DNA of 64,000 nt from Klebsiella ornithinolytica NBRC 105727 = ATCC 31898 (GTDB taxonomy: Bacteria > Pseudomonadota > Gammaproteobacteria > Enterobacterales > Enterobacteriaceae): the NCBI RefSeq assembly GCF_001598295.1, contig NZ_BCYR01000015.1, positions 1-64,000 of the forward strand. Reading direction: 5' to 3'. Within the stretch, counting starts at the first letter, position 1. Each line of letters opens with the position of its first letter. The notes under the pieces were generated by a model. It did not search any database. It had not been told where the DNA came from and saw only the letters and a list, made by a program, of their open reading frames with translations. Of the stretch, positions 39,853 through 49,636 are shown piece by piece. A program made the translations under genes and the position numbers.

Positions 39853-41976
39853 ATGTCTGATTCGATTTTACGTCTGCAAAGCGCCACGGTTGATGTGGTG
39901 ATCAAAACCCAGCCGTTCGCCGAAATAATCTACTGGGGGCCGCATTTAGCTCACTTTTCGCCGCAGGATGCTGACACGCTTGCTCGCCCGATCGCCAACG
40001 GTCGCCTTGATGTTGACTCGCCGGTCACCTTGATGGCCGAACTGGGCCACGGGTTGTTCGGCGCGCCGGGGATTGAGGGGCATCGTCAGGGCCTGGATGG
40101 TTCGCCGGTCTTTGTCACTACCGGGGCTTTGCAGGAGGGGCAGCGCTTAACGCTGACCAGCGAAGACAAGCAGGCCGGTCTGCGTCTGGAAAGCGACATT
40201 GAGCTCGATAGCAGCGGCGTTCTGCGCGTCCGACACGGCGTAACCAATCTTCGTCCGCAGCCCTGGCAGGTCGATCGCCTGGCCGTAACGCTACCGGTTG
40301 CCGAGCGTGCCCGCGAAGTTATGGCGTTCCACGGCCGTTGGATTCGCGAATTTCAGCCGCATCGTCTGACTCTCGAACACGATAGTTTTGTGCTGGAAAA
40401 TCGCCGTGGACGCACCTCCCATGAACATTTCCCGGCGCTGATTACCGGTAGCCCGGCGTTTTGCGAAATGGAGGGAGAGGTCTGGGGCGTGCACCTGGGC
40501 TGGAGCGGCAACCACCGTCTGCGCGCGGAGGTGAAAACCGACGGCCGCCGCTACCTACAGGCGGAAGCCTTGTATCTGCCGGGCGAAATGGCGCTCGCGG
40601 AAGGGGAAACGTTGTGGACACCCAGCCTCTATGCCAGCTATTCCGCTCAGGGGCTGAACGGCATGAGTCAGCAGTTCCACCGCTATCTGCGTGAGCAGAT
40701 CATTCGCTTTCCGGGCAATAAACCGCGACCGGTGCATCTCAATACCTGGGAAGGGATTTACTTCGACCATGACCCGCAATACATCATGCGCATGGCGGAT
40801 GAGGCGGCAGCGCTGGGCGTCGAGCGATTTATCATAGACGACGGCTGGTTTAAAGGGCGCAACGACGACTGGGCGGCGCTCGGCGACTGGTATCTCGATG
40901 AGCAGAAATACCCCAATGGCCTGACGCCGGTGATTGACCATGTGAAGTCGCTGGGCATGGAGTTTGGCATCTGGGTTGAACCGGAAATGATTAACCCGAA
41001 CTCCGATTTATACCGCGCGCATCCTGACTGGGTGCTGGCGCTGCCGGGCTATAAGTCGCCGACCGGACGTCATCAGTATGTTCTGAACCTGAATATCCCT
41101 CAGGCGTTCGACTATCTGCTGGAGCGGATGAGCTGGCTGCTGGGCGAGCATGCGGTTGATTATGTGAAGTGGGATATGAACCGCGAGCTGGTGCAGCCGG
41201 CGCATAACGGCAAAGCGGCGGCCGACGCGCAAACCCGTCAGTTTTATCGCCTGCTGGATACCTTAGTGGCCCGCTTCCCGCAGATCGAGTTTGAATCCTG
41301 TTCTTCCGGCGGCGGACGCATTGATTACGAGGTGCTTAAACGCAGCCACCGCTTCTGGGCTTCAGACAATAACGATGCGCTGGAGCGTAATACCATCCAG
41401 CGCGGCATGAGTTATTTCTTCCCGCCGGAAGTGATGGGGGCGCATATCGGCAACCGTCACTGTCACGCTACTTTCCGTCAGCACAGTATCGCTTTTCGCG
41501 GCCTGACCGCGCTGTTTGGTCATATGGGGCTGGAGCTGGATCCGGTGAGCGCCGATGAACAGGAGCGTGCCGGCTACCGCAAGTATGCGGCGCTACATAA
41601 GCAGTGGCGCGACGTGATTCATCATGGCGTGCAGTGGCGGCTGGATATGCCGGATACCACCACCCTTGCACACGGCGTGGTCAGTGAAGATAAGGGGCAG
41701 GCGCTGTTTCTGGTGAGCCAGCTGGCAATGCCCGATTACAGCCTGATGGCGCCGCTGCGCATTGCGGGTCTGGAGGCGGGGGCGCGGTATCACATTACGC
41801 TCCTTGATCACCCCAATATTCAGGTAACGGGGGAGGGCGGCCACACCATGCGCAAGCTGCCGGCGTGGATGACCTCACCGCAGACGGTAAGCGGCGAGTG
41901 GTTGCAACAGGCGGGACTGGCGCTGCCGATTCTCGACCCGGAAAGCGCCATTTTGATTGGTCTGCAACGCGTGTGA
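39853..41976 (+). CDS. rafA: Alpha-galactosidase, GH36
   Basis: Cytoplasmic enzyme that cleaves galactose from raffinose and melibiose. The 707 residues fit RafA (708). GH36 catalytic residues are visible: nucleophile Asp441 in YVKWDMN and acid/base Asp505 in FWASDNND, with SCSSGGGR between them. The start at 39853 follows GGAG; an earlier ATG at 39835 is out of place. First gene of rafAB, under RafR. Confidence 0.93.
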   Translation: MSDSILRLQSATVDVVIKTQPFAEIIYWGPHLAHFSPQDADTLARPIANGRLDVDSPVTLMAELGHGLFGAPGIEGHRQGLDGSPVFVTTGALQEGQRLTLTSEDKQAGLRLESDIELDSSGVLRVRHGVTNLRPQPWQVDRLAVTLPVAERAREVMAFHGRWIREFQPHRLTLEHDSFVLENRRGRTSHEHFPALITGSPAFCEMEGEVWGVHLGWSGNHRLRAEVKTDGRRYLQAEALYLPGEMALAEGETLWTPSLYASYSAQGLNGMSQQFHRYLREQIIRFPGNKPRPVHLNTWEGIYFDHDPQYIMRMADEAAALGVERFIIDDGWFKGRNDDWAALGDWYLDEQKYPNGLTPVIDHVKSLGMEFGIWVEPEMINPNSDLYRAHPDWVLALPGYKSPTGRHQYVLNLNIPQAFDYLLERMSWLLGEHAVDYVKWDMNRELVQPAHNGKAAADAQTRQFYRLLDTLVARFPQIEFESCSSGGGRIDYEVLKRSHRFWASDNNDALERNTIQRGMSYFFPPEVMGAHIGNRHCHATFRQHSIAFRGLTALFGHMGLELDPVSADEQERAGYRKYAALHKQWRDVIHHGVQWRLDMPDTTTLAHGVVSEDKGQALFLVSQLAMPDYSLMAPLRIAGLEAGARYHITLLDHPNIQVTGEGGHTMRKLPAWMTSPQTVSGEWLQQAGLALPILDPESAILIGLQRV

Positions 41977-42017
41977 TGGCAATGGGCCGCCCGGCGGCCC
42001 TTATTGAGGAATATAAA

Positions 42018-43283
42018 ATGAACCCGACCGCCTGTACCCATAAAAACAACCCTAACTTCTGGATTTTCGGGCTGTTCTTTTTTCTCTACTTTTTCATCAT
42101 GGCCACCTGTTTTCCGTTTCTGCCGATCTGGCTATCGGACGTTATCGGGCTGAACAAAACCGAGACCGGTATTGTGTTTTCCAGCCTGTCTCTGTTTGCG
42201 ATTTGTTTTCAGCCGGTGCTGGGCGTTATTTCGGATAAGCTGGGGCTAAAGAAACATCTGATGTGGGTCGTCTCCGTCCTGCTGGTGCTGATTGCGCCAT
42301 TCTTCCTCTACGTGTTTGCTCCGTTATTAAAAACCAATATCTGGATCGGCGCGTTAAGCGGCGGTGCCTACATCGGCTTTGTATTTTCCGCGGGCGCCGG
42401 GGCGATGGAGGCGTACATCGAGCGCGTCAGCCGGAATAGCGGATTTGAGTACGGCAAAGCGCGTACCTTTGGTTGCCTGGGATGGGCGCTGTGCGCGACC
42501 ACCGCAGGCATGTTGTTTAGCGTCAATCCGGAATGGGTTTTCTGGATGGGATCGGTCGCGGCCTTGCTGCTGCTGGTACTGGTTGCGATAGCTAAGCCGC
42601 AGGCCAGCCAGGCGACTCAGGTGCTGGGCTCCCTGGGGGCCAATCGTTCCGCCGTAGATTTGAAAACCGCGGTGCGCATGTTCCGCCAGCGCAAAATGTG
42701 GATGTTTATTTTGTATGTGGTTGGCGTGGCCTGCGTCTATGACGTGTTCGATCAGCAGTTTGCTACCTTCTTTAAATCCTTCTTTACCACCCCGGAAGCG
42801 GGGACCCGGGCGTTTGGTTTTGCCACCACTGCCGGGGAGATCTGCAATGCTATTATCATGTTCTGCTCGCCGTGGATTATTAACCGCATCGGCGCCAAAA
42901 ATACCTTGTTGATTGCCGGGATGGTGATGGCGGCAAGGATGATCGGTTCATCGTTCGCCACGACGGCCGCTGAAGTCGTGGCGCTAAAAATGCTCCATGC
43001 GCTCGAGGTTCCGTTCCTGTTGGTGGGGGCATTTAAATACATCACCGGCGTCTTCGATACTCGCCTGTCGGCGACGATCTACCTGGTCGGTTTTCAGTTT
43101 GCCAAACAGGTGGCGGCGATTTTCCTCTCCGCGTTTGCCGGCAATATGTATGACCGGATTGGCTTCCAGGACACCTATATGATCCTCGGCGGTATCGCGC
43201 TGGTGGTGACGGTTATCTCGGCGTTCACTCTGTCAGGGAAAGCCGCCCTGGGCAGCGTTGAGGGCAAGGCGATGACGACCTGA
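42018..43283 (+). CDS. rafB: Raffinose:H+ symporter RafB (LacY family)
   Basis: A 421-residue oligosaccharide:proton symporter of the LacY/RafB/CscB family with twelve membrane segments. The N-terminal block NFWIFGLFFFLYFFIMATCFPFLPIWLSD is typical. It is 41 bases after rafA with a GAGGA ribosome site. No rafD (sucrose hydrolase) or rafY (porin) follows, unlike in plasmid raf operons. Confidence 0.9.
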   Translation: MNPTACTHKNNPNFWIFGLFFFLYFFIMATCFPFLPIWLSDVIGLNKTETGIVFSSLSLFAICFQPVLGVISDKLGLKKHLMWVVSVLLVLIAPFFLYVFAPLLKTNIWIGALSGGAYIGFVFSAGAGAMEAYIERVSRNSGFEYGKARTFGCLGWALCATTAGMLFSVNPEWVFWMGSVAALLLLVLVAIAKPQASQATQVLGSLGANRSAVDLKTAVRMFRQRKMWMFILYVVGVACVYDVFDQQFATFFKSFFTTPEAGTRAFGFATTAGEICNAIIMFCSPWIINRIGAKNTLLIAGMVMAARMIGSSFATTAAEVVALKMLHALEVPFLLVGAFKYITGVFDTRLSATIYLVGFQFAKQVAAIFLSAFAGNMYDRIGFQDTYMILGGIALVVTVISAFTLSGKAALGSVEGKAMTT

Positions 43284-43323
43284 TCGTGCACCTGGCACCG
43301 TTCGGCGTGGCTGCGCGCCAGGC

Positions 43324-43357
43324 ACGACGCCGCAGTGAACTGCGGCGTCGTTTTTTA
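43324..43357 (+). terminator. rafAB terminator (also near rhaM end)
   Basis: Twelve-base-pair stem ACGACGCCGCAG / CTGCGGCGTCGT with loop TGAA and six T. It separates the convergent raf and rha transcripts. Confidence 0.92.
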
Positions 43358-43376
43358 TACCCGCTTCCCGGGCGAT

Positions 43377-43691
43377 TCAGGCGAGATAAAACACCTCTTT
43401 GAGCTCCGCACTCACCGGGCTGTTGTCCGGATTGGCAGGCATCACATCGCACATATGTTGCCACCAGCGCTGGCAGACATCGGTACTGGCGACCGCATTC
43501 CACCGCTCCTCAGATTCAATTTCCACCGTGGCGAACAGCAGATGGCGATCCTTATCGAGATAAATCGCGTAGCGATGCGCGCCGTGCGCTTTGAGTACCG
43601 CTTCCAGCTCCGGCCAGATGGGATTATGGCGGCGCTGGTACTCCTCATGCGCGTCGGGATTGACCTGCATGACAAAGGCTTTGCGGATCAT
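43377..43691 (-). CDS. rhaM: L-rhamnose mutarotase
   Basis: Interconverts alpha- and beta-L-rhamnose so that the isomerase gets its preferred anomer. The 104 residues equal E. coli RhaM. Conserved His and WPELEAVLK...[10 protein letters not shown] and the final YLA are seen. Last gene of the long rhaBAD-ABC-fucO-rhaM array, overlapping the reductase gene by four bases. Confidence 0.95.
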   Translation of the reverse strand: MIRKAFVMQVNPDAHEEYQRRHNPIWPELEAVLKAHGAHRYAIYLDKDRHLLFATVEIESEERWNAVASTDVCQRWWQHMCDVMPANPDNSPVSAELKEVFYLA

Positions 43692-44839
43692 AAGGCCTCC
43701 AGATAAAGCTCACGGACCTCATCGCGGCTGGCGCTGCGCGGGTTGCATGGTGCGCAGGGGTCAGCCAGCGCCTTATCCAGCCAGCCTTCGATATCGGCTT
43801 TGGTGACGCCAAGCTGGCTGAAACCTTGCGGGATACCGACCCGTTTGCTCAGCGCGCGAATCGCGTTGATGGCTTCTGTACTGGCGGCTTCCTCGCTCAG
43901 ACCGTGGGTGTCCACGCCCATGGCCTGCGCCACGCGGGCAAAGCGAGCGATAGCGTTCGGACGGTTAAAGTTTTCGATGATCGGCAGCAGGATAGCGTTG
44001 CATACGCCATGCGGCAGATTGTGGGTGGCGCCAGGCTGATGCGCCAGCGCATGGACCAATCCCAGTCCGGCGCTGTTAAATGCCATGCCCGCCAGATACT
44101 GGCCAAATGCCATTTGCTCGCGCGCCTCGAGGTTATGCCCGTCCTCAACGGCTTTCGGTAGCCACCGGGATATCAGGCGAATGGCCTCCAGCGCGTTGGC
44201 ATCGGTAAGCGGATGGGCGCCGACGGAAACAAACGCTTCGATGGCGTGGGTCAGGGCATCCATCCCGGTTGCGGCGGTGATGGACGGCGGAATATCCAGC
44301 ATTACGCTGGCATCATCCACCGCAATATCCGGGATGATATTCGGATCGATAATCACCTCTTTGACCTGACGCCCGGCGTCGATAATCACCGCGTTGCTGG
44401 TCATCTCTGCCGCCGTACCGGCCGTCGTGTTGATCGCCACCAGCGGTACGCCGGCATTCTTCACCTTGCCGACGCCGGAGTAAGCGGTGGAGGGCGCCGG
44501 GTTAGCGGTGAGGATTTTTACCGCTTTGGCGGTATCGATTGGGCTGCCGCCGCCAAAGGCGATGAGGTAATCGCACCCGGCCTCCCGATACGCCGCATAG
44601 CCTTGTTGCACCAGCGCCTCGGTGGGATTGGGAAAGACTTCGTCAAACAGATGATAAGGCAGCTGCTGCTCATCCAGGGCGGCGAACAGGCTGTCCAGCA
44701 GCCCGAGCTTTACCAGCTGGCCGTCGGTGACGATCAGCGCTTTGCCCCACTGTTTATCTGCTACCAGCTTGACCATATCACCGATAGCGCCCGCGCCGTG
44801 GAGGCTGATTTTGGGAAGTGCCAACATAAAACTCATCAT
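43688..44839 (-). CDS. fucO: Lactaldehyde reductase, iron-containing alcohol dehydrogenase
   Basis: Reduces the L-lactaldehyde released by RhaD to L-1,2-propanediol in anaerobic rhamnose growth. The 383 residues are of the group III Fe-ADH family: NAD loop [18 protein letters not shown], and metal His in [21 protein letters not shown] and HNLPHGV. It is a FucO homologue placed in the rha cluster, and K-12 has none at this locus. Start could be at either Met1 or MSFML (second Met); the ribosome site is AAGGAGA. Confidence 0.9.
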   Translation of the reverse strand: MMSFMLALPKISLHGAGAIGDMVKLVADKQWGKALIVTDGQLVKLGLLDSLFAALDEQQLPYHLFDEVFPNPTEALVQQGYAAYREAGCDYLIAFGGGSPIDTAKAVKILTANPAPSTAYSGVGKVKNAGVPLVAINTTAGTAAEMTSNAVIIDAGRQVKEVIIDPNIIPDIAVDDASVMLDIPPSITAATGMDALTHAIEAFVSVGAHPLTDANALEAIRLISRWLPKAVEDGHNLEAREQMAFGQYLAGMAFNSAGLGLVHALAHQPGATHNLPHGVCNAILLPIIENFNRPNAIARFARVAQAMGVDTHGLSEEAASTEAINAIRALSKRVGIPQGFSQLGVTKADIEGWLDKALADPCAPCNPRSASRDEVRELYLEAL

Positions 44840-44866
44840 AATTCTCCTTAATTACCGTGATTTTTA

Positions 44867-44907
44867 TGCCCGGCGGCGCTGCGCTCGTAGCCACAGCGCC
44901 GTCCGAC
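44867..44907. repeat. REP-like element between reductase and ABC permease genes
   Basis: TGCCCGGCGGCGCTGCG...CAGCGCCGTCCGACA imperfect palindrome inside the operon, a possible stabiliser or partial end point for the ABC transporter transcript. Confidence 0.6.
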
Positions 44908-44908
44908 A

Positions 44909-45913
44909 TTAGATCCGTCTTCGCTGCATCACTCGCCGCGTAATAATGGGCAGCGAGATCACCACAATCAGCATCGCGCCGATGATGATTGACATAACAA
45001 TGCCCGGCACGTTGAGCAGGCTCAGGCCAAACGTCACCAGCCCCATCAGAAAGGCGGCGATAATCACCCCCACCATGCTGCCGGAACCCCCGAGAATATT
45101 GATGCCGCCGAGTACCGCCATCGTCACGACCGCCAGCTCCCAGCCCATCGCCAGGGTCGGGCGGGTGCTGCCAAGCCGGGAGGTCAACAGCACGGCGGCC
45201 AGCCCGGACATCAGCCCGACCAGCGCAAACAGCACCAGGTTGTGGCGCTTAACGTTGATACCGGAAAACCAGGCGCCGGTCGGGTTATTGCCAATGGCGT
45301 AGGTGCGGCGACCAAAGTTGGTTTTGTGCAGCAGGAAAGCGAAGGCGATTGCGAGAAGAATAAACAGCGCGAACTCGAAGGAGAGCGCACCCCACACATA
45401 GCCCTGGCCGAACCAGGCGAAGCTGTCCGGATAGTGGTTCAGCGCTTTGTCGCCCAGCAGAATGTAGGTCATACCGCGATACAGGCTCATGGTGCCGATG
45501 GTAATGACGATCGACGACAGATTCAGACGCGTGACCAGCAGGCCGTTAAACAGACCACACAGCAGACCCACTCCCAGCCCGACGGCCACCAGCAGCGGCG
45601 TATCCATCCCCGCCGCCGCGCAGAAGCCCATCACCGTTGAGCTCAGCGCCATGGTGGAGGCGACAGAGAGGTCGATTTCCCGGGCGATAATCAACATCGC
45701 CATCGGCAGGACCACAATCGCCTTCTCGGTAAAGTTGAAGGTGGCGTCCGACAAATTCCAGATATTGAGGAAGTAGGGCGAGGCCAGCGCGCAGACCACG
45801 AAGACCACCAGCGTGACCGCCAGTAAAAATCCTTCCCAGCATAGCAGGCGGTGCAGCGGTGACGGCGCAGGTGCGATGTTGATCGTCTCTTCCGGGGTCA
45901 TTATTTTACTCAT
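44909..45913 (-). CDS. Rhamnose ABC transporter permease (second)
   Basis: A 334-residue CUT2-family sugar permease (RbsC/AraH/LsrD type) with eight to ten hydrophobic segments and the family stretch AREIDLSVAS. It pairs with the other permease to form the channel; named RhaQ or RhaP in rhizobial clusters. Overlaps the previous gene by four bases (ATGA). Confidence 0.87.
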   Translation of the reverse strand: MSKIMTPEETINIAPAPSPLHRLLCWEGFLLAVTLVVFVVCALASPYFLNIWNLSDATFNFTEKAIVVLPMAMLIIAREIDLSVASTMALSSTVMGFCAAAGMDTPLLVAVGLGVGLLCGLFNGLLVTRLNLSSIVITIGTMSLYRGMTYILLGDKALNHYPDSFAWFGQGYVWGALSFEFALFILLAIAFAFLLHKTNFGRRTYAIGNNPTGAWFSGINVKRHNLVLFALVGLMSGLAAVLLTSRLGSTRPTLAMGWELAVVTMAVLGGINILGGSGSMVGVIIAAFLMGLVTFGLSLLNVPGIVMSIIIGAMLIVVISLPIITRRVMQRRRI

Positions 45914-46914
45914 GATTTCACCGTCTGTTTTTGCGCGGCAACCACCGCACTGCGCAGAATTAACCGCCCGTGTCGTTTGTTGCCGCGCTCATTGAGTACC
46001 ACCGCGATAACGATGACCGCGCCGGAGATCGCCATTTGCCAGAACGGTGAGATACCCATCACCGGCAGCGCATTATTGATGATGCCGAGAAACAGCGCGC
46101 CGCAAAGACAGCCGATGACGCGCCCGGTTCCCCCCATCGTACTGATGCCGCCAATCACGCAGGCGGCCACGACCTGTAATTCAAAACCGTTGGCAACATC
46201 AACGTAGGCGACGGCAAAGCGCGAGATCCACAGGTAGCCGCAAAAGCCCGCCAGCGCGCCGGAGAGGCAGAAGCTGATGAACTGCATTTTCCCCGCATTA
46301 ATCCCGGTGTAATACGCCGCGGTAGCGTTGCCGCCCGCGGTGTACAGCGCCCGGCCGGTACGGCTGTAACGCAGAAAGTAGCCCACCAGCAACAGCGCGG
46401 CGATGGCGCACCAGCTCAGCAGCGGTAGCCCAAGCAGCGAGGCGCGCGGCAGGCCGAGAAAATCGGCGCTCATCTGGTGCGAGTTGACCCAGCCGCCGTC
46501 GGAAAGCAGGAAAATAATGCCGCGGTAGATGCTCATGGTACCGAGGGTGACCACAATGGCCGGGATGCCGAGCCGCCACACCAGCAGGCCGTTGATCATC
46601 CCCATCAGCAGGCCCAGCAGGGTCGCCAGAACCAACAGCGTCCAAACCGGTACTTCGGGATAGTGGGCGTTGAGCAGCGCGACAATCATCCCGGTTAGCG
46701 CCAGATTGGCGGCCATCGACAGATCGATACCTTTGGTCAGCAGCACCATCATCTGACCGAGGGCAAGGATGATCAGAATAGCGGTGTCGTTAAACATCTC
46801 CACCAGATTACCGGGCGTGATAAATGACGGTGCCCGGCTGCCGATCGCGCCGATCATCATAATGATGATGACAGCCAGCAGCGTTTCACGGTGTTTAAGC
46901 AGTTGTCGCCCCAT
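45910..46914 (-). CDS. Rhamnose ABC transporter permease (first)
   Basis: A 334-residue CUT2 permease with the family motif TKGIDLSMAANLALTG and about ten membrane segments. It shares length and plan with its neighbour, suggesting an old duplication. Its start overlaps the last base of the ATPase stop, and its stop overlaps the next permease gene. Confidence 0.87.
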   Translation of the reverse strand: MGRQLLKHRETLLAVIIIMMIGAIGSRAPSFITPGNLVEMFNDTAILIILALGQMMVLLTKGIDLSMAANLALTGMIVALLNAHYPEVPVWTLLVLATLLGLLMGMINGLLVWRLGIPAIVVTLGTMSIYRGIIFLLSDGGWVNSHQMSADFLGLPRASLLGLPLLSWCAIAALLLVGYFLRYSRTGRALYTAGGNATAAYYTGINAGKMQFISFCLSGALAGFCGYLWISRFAVAYVDVANGFELQVVAACVIGGISTMGGTGRVIGCLCGALFLGIINNALPVMGISPFWQMAISGAVIVIAVVLNERGNKRHGRLILRSAVVAAQKQTVKS

Positions 46915-48425
46915 TATGCTGCCTCCCGACCGAGGCCGCTGGCGGCGCTGACGATGGTTTCTGCCGTTGCCTCCCCCGCGCGATATTCGGCCACCATCAG
47001 CCCTTCATGCATCACGATGATGCGGTCTGCCATCCCCATGACTTCCGGCAGCTCGGATGACACCATGATCACCGCCAGCCCCTGTCCCACCAGTTCGGAC
47101 ATAAACTGATGCACCGCCGCTTTTGAACCGATGTCGATCCCCTTGGTTGGCTCATCGAGGATGATCACCTCCGGGTGTGTGGCCAGCCATTTGCCGATCA
47201 CCACTTTCTGCTGATTGCCGCCGGAGAGGGTTTCTACCGTCTGCTGCCAGTTAAACGCTTTGACCTGCAGACGTGAGGCATATTCATTCGCCAGCTGCCA
47301 TTCGCGGGTGGCGTTCAATACGCCATTGGGATTGAGTTGACTGAGCTGCGGCAGGCTAATGTTCTGGGCGATTGGCAGGGCAATAATCGCCCCCTGCTTC
47401 TGCCGCTCTTCCGGCACGCAGACAATTCCCGCCCGGATGGCGTCCGCCGGCTGGCGGAAGTGCATGGTTTTACCGTTCAGCACGATCTCCCCGCTCGCGG
47501 GACGAGATACCCCGGAGAGCGCCTGCATCAGCTCGGTTCGCCCGGCGCCGACCAGGCCGTAGAAGCCCAGAATTTCACCTTTACGCAGCGAAAAATGGAT
47601 ATTGGCAAACTCGGTGGGATGGCAGAGGTTTTTCACCTCCAGGACCGTTGCGCCCGGCGTGCACTCGACTTTCGGGTAGGTCTGGGTGATGGCGCGACCG
47701 ACCATCATCGCCACCATCCGTTCTTCGGTGATGTCATTAATGGCGCCGGCGCTGACGAAGACGCCGTCGCGCAGAATGGTGTAGTAATCGGCCAGTTCGA
47801 AAATTTCGTCAAACTTATGCGAGATAAACAAAATCGCTTTCCCGTCTTGCTTCAGGCGTTCAACGATTTGATAGAACTCCAGAATCTCATGCTGCGAGAG
47901 GGCGGCGGTGGGCTCATCGAGAATCACCACCTGGGCGTCGAAGGAGAGCGCTCTGGCAATCGCCACCATATGCCGCTGGGCGATGCTGAGGGTTTTCAGC
48001 GTCGCGCGTGGGTCAATCTGCACCTCAAGGCGGGTGAGGATTTCGCTGGCTTTGCGGTGCATGGCGGGCCAGTCGAGTTTCTTCAGCAGGCCGGTATACA
48101 GATACTGGCCGACGAAAATATTTTCGGTGACCGACAGCTCGTCGAACAGCACGGTTTCCTGATGAATGGCGGTTATCCCCACCTTATGCGCCGACTCGGG
48201 GTTCGGCAGCTGGATAGGGATTGCTTTATAGAGGATCTCGCCCTCTTCGGGCTGATAAATACCGGTCATTACTTTGACCAGCGTGGATTTGCCGGCGCCG
48301 TTTTCGCCGATTAAGGCGGTCACTTTGCCGGGCCAGAGATCGAGCTGTACGTTCTCAAGGGCATGCACACCGGGGAAAACCTTGGTGATGCCCTTAAGCG
48401 ACAGCAGAGGAGTGGATGCCGTCAT
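46914..48425 (-). CDS. Rhamnose ABC transporter ATPase (two-cassette CUT2 type)
   Basis: A 503-residue ATPase with two fused ABC cassettes. The first has Walker A GENGAGKST, a modified signature LSIAQ and Walker B VVILDEPTA. The second has the degenerate Walker A GLVGAGRTE usual in sugar CUT2 ATPases but a full LSGGNQQK signature and IILDEPTKG. Named RhaT in rhizobia, not to be confused with the symporter at 55370. Follows the binding-protein gene by 48 bases. Confidence 0.9.
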   Translation of the reverse strand: MTASTPLLSLKGITKVFPGVHALENVQLDLWPGKVTALIGENGAGKSTLVKVMTGIYQPEEGEILYKAIPIQLPNPESAHKVGITAIHQETVLFDELSVTENIFVGQYLYTGLLKKLDWPAMHRKASEILTRLEVQIDPRATLKTLSIAQRHMVAIARALSFDAQVVILDEPTAALSQHEILEFYQIVERLKQDGKAILFISHKFDEIFELADYYTILRDGVFVSAGAINDITEERMVAMMVGRAITQTYPKVECTPGATVLEVKNLCHPTEFANIHFSLRKGEILGFYGLVGAGRTELMQALSGVSRPASGEIVLNGKTMHFRQPADAIRAGIVCVPEERQKQGAIIALPIAQNISLPQLSQLNPNGVLNATREWQLANEYASRLQVKAFNWQQTVETLSGGNQQKVVIGKWLATHPEVIILDEPTKGIDIGSKAAVHQFMSELVGQGLAVIMVSSELPEVMGMADRIIVMHEGLMVAEYRAGEATAETIVSAASGLGREAA

Positions 48426-48473
48426 GATAATTCTCCAGTTTTTCCCCTCCCGGTATCGGTGAGGGGAACGGGG

Positions 48474-49460
48474 TCAAAAGATTTTTGAGAATTTATCGAT
48501 GTTGCTGGCATCGTAAACGAACGGCTGCGCCATCGCGCCGTTGCCGTTGGCATCCAGCTGGACTTTACCCAGCTTGCCCATACTGGCTTCGGTTTTACTC
48601 GCCGTCCCTTTTACCAGATCGTCGGCCAGATAAGTGGCGGCGTAGCCCAGATCAATAGGGTTCCAGATAGCGAAGCTTTTGCTGGCGCCGGATTTAATCG
48701 CCCCGGCCATTTCAGACGGCAGCCCGAGCCCGGTCACGTAGACCTTGCCAATCTTGCCCTGATCCTTGACCGCCTGCGCGGCGGCGACGATCCCGACCGA
48801 AGAAGGCGAGACGATCACTTTCAGCTCGGGATATGACTTCAGCAGGCCCACCGCTTCGCGGTAGCTCTTATCCGACAGATCGTCGCCGTAGGCCACGGTG
48901 ACCAGATTGACGGAAGGGTACTTCGGCAGCACCTTTTTCATCTCCTCGATCCAGATATTCTGGTTGGTCGAGGTCGGGGTGGCGCTTAACACGGCCACAT
49001 CGCCTTTATCGACATTCAGCGCTTTTAATGCCTCGGCGGCGAGCCGGACGTTGGTTTCGCCAATCAGGGCATTATTGGAGGGGTTGAGATGGATTTGCCG
49101 ACCCGCTGGCGCCACGCCGGAATCCCAGGAGACCACTTTGATACCGCGCTGCATGGCTTTTTTCAGCACCGGGACGACGGCATCAGGATCGTTGGCGGAG
49201 ATGGCGATCGCATCCACGCCCTGGGCGATCAATCCGTTAAGGACTTCGATCTGCGCTTCTGCCGTGGTGGTGGTCGGGCCGGTATAAATGACTTTAACAT
49301 CGCCTAACTCTTTGGCCGCTTGCTGGGCGCCGACGTTCGCAGCTTCGAAGAACCCATTTCCCAACGATTTTGCCACGAGGGCGATTTTCACTTCCGCTGA
49401 AGCAGAACCGGACAACGCCATAATGGCAACGGTGAGGATCAAGCTTGTCTTTGTTTTCAT
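48474..49460 (-). CDS. Rhamnose ABC transporter substrate-binding protein
   Basis: A 328-residue periplasmic binding protein of the Peripla_BP_4 (ribose/LsrB/RhaS) type. It has a Sec signal peptide (MKTKTSLILTVAIMALSGSASA), then AEVKIALVAKSLGNGFF and the hinge segment VSWDSGVAP. The start at 49460 has GGAG before it; longer frames upstream lie in the intergenic region and rhaD. It delivers L-rhamnose to the downstream permeases. The rhizobial name is RhaS, which clashes with the AraC regulator RhaS here. Confidence 0.9.
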   Translation of the reverse strand: MKTKTSLILTVAIMALSGSASAEVKIALVAKSLGNGFFEAANVGAQQAAKELGDVKVIYTGPTTTTAEAQIEVLNGLIAQGVDAIAISANDPDAVVPVLKKAMQRGIKVVSWDSGVAPAGRQIHLNPSNNALIGETNVRLAAEALKALNVDKGDVAVLSATPTSTNQNIWIEEMKKVLPKYPSVNLVTVAYGDDLSDKSYREAVGLLKSYPELKVIVSPSSVGIVAAAQAVKDQGKIGKVYVTGLGLPSEMAGAIKSGASKSFAIWNPIDLGYAATYLADDLVKGTASKTEASMGKLGKVQLDANGNGAMAQPFVYDASNIDKFSKIF

Positions 49461-49636
49461 TGCTTTTACTCCACATGATTGAGTTAGATTCCCGTTGTCA
49501 TTCACATTACAGATGCGTTGGCTTGTATGACCCGTCCATCCGTGGACTCCGCCCCCTTCCTGCAGTGCGACATACTCGGGGAATGATTTGCAGGTGACAG
49601 AGTTCGCCCCGTCTCGGTGAGCGGGGCGCGATGTTG
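49461..49636 (-). promoter_or_regulatory. rhaD-to-ABC spacer with hairpin
   Basis: A CGCCCCG / GCGGGGCG hairpin (about 49607-49629) follows the rhaD stop without a T-run, so it may partly stop transcription or set the rhaBAD/ABC ratio. Whether an own promoter for the ABC genes lies here could not be decided. Confidence 0.4.

Noticed and set aside
47337-48314. A 325-codon open frame opposite the rhamnose ABC ATPase
   Set aside because: The ATPase with both cassettes intact accounts for the sequence; no motif is visible on the other strand.
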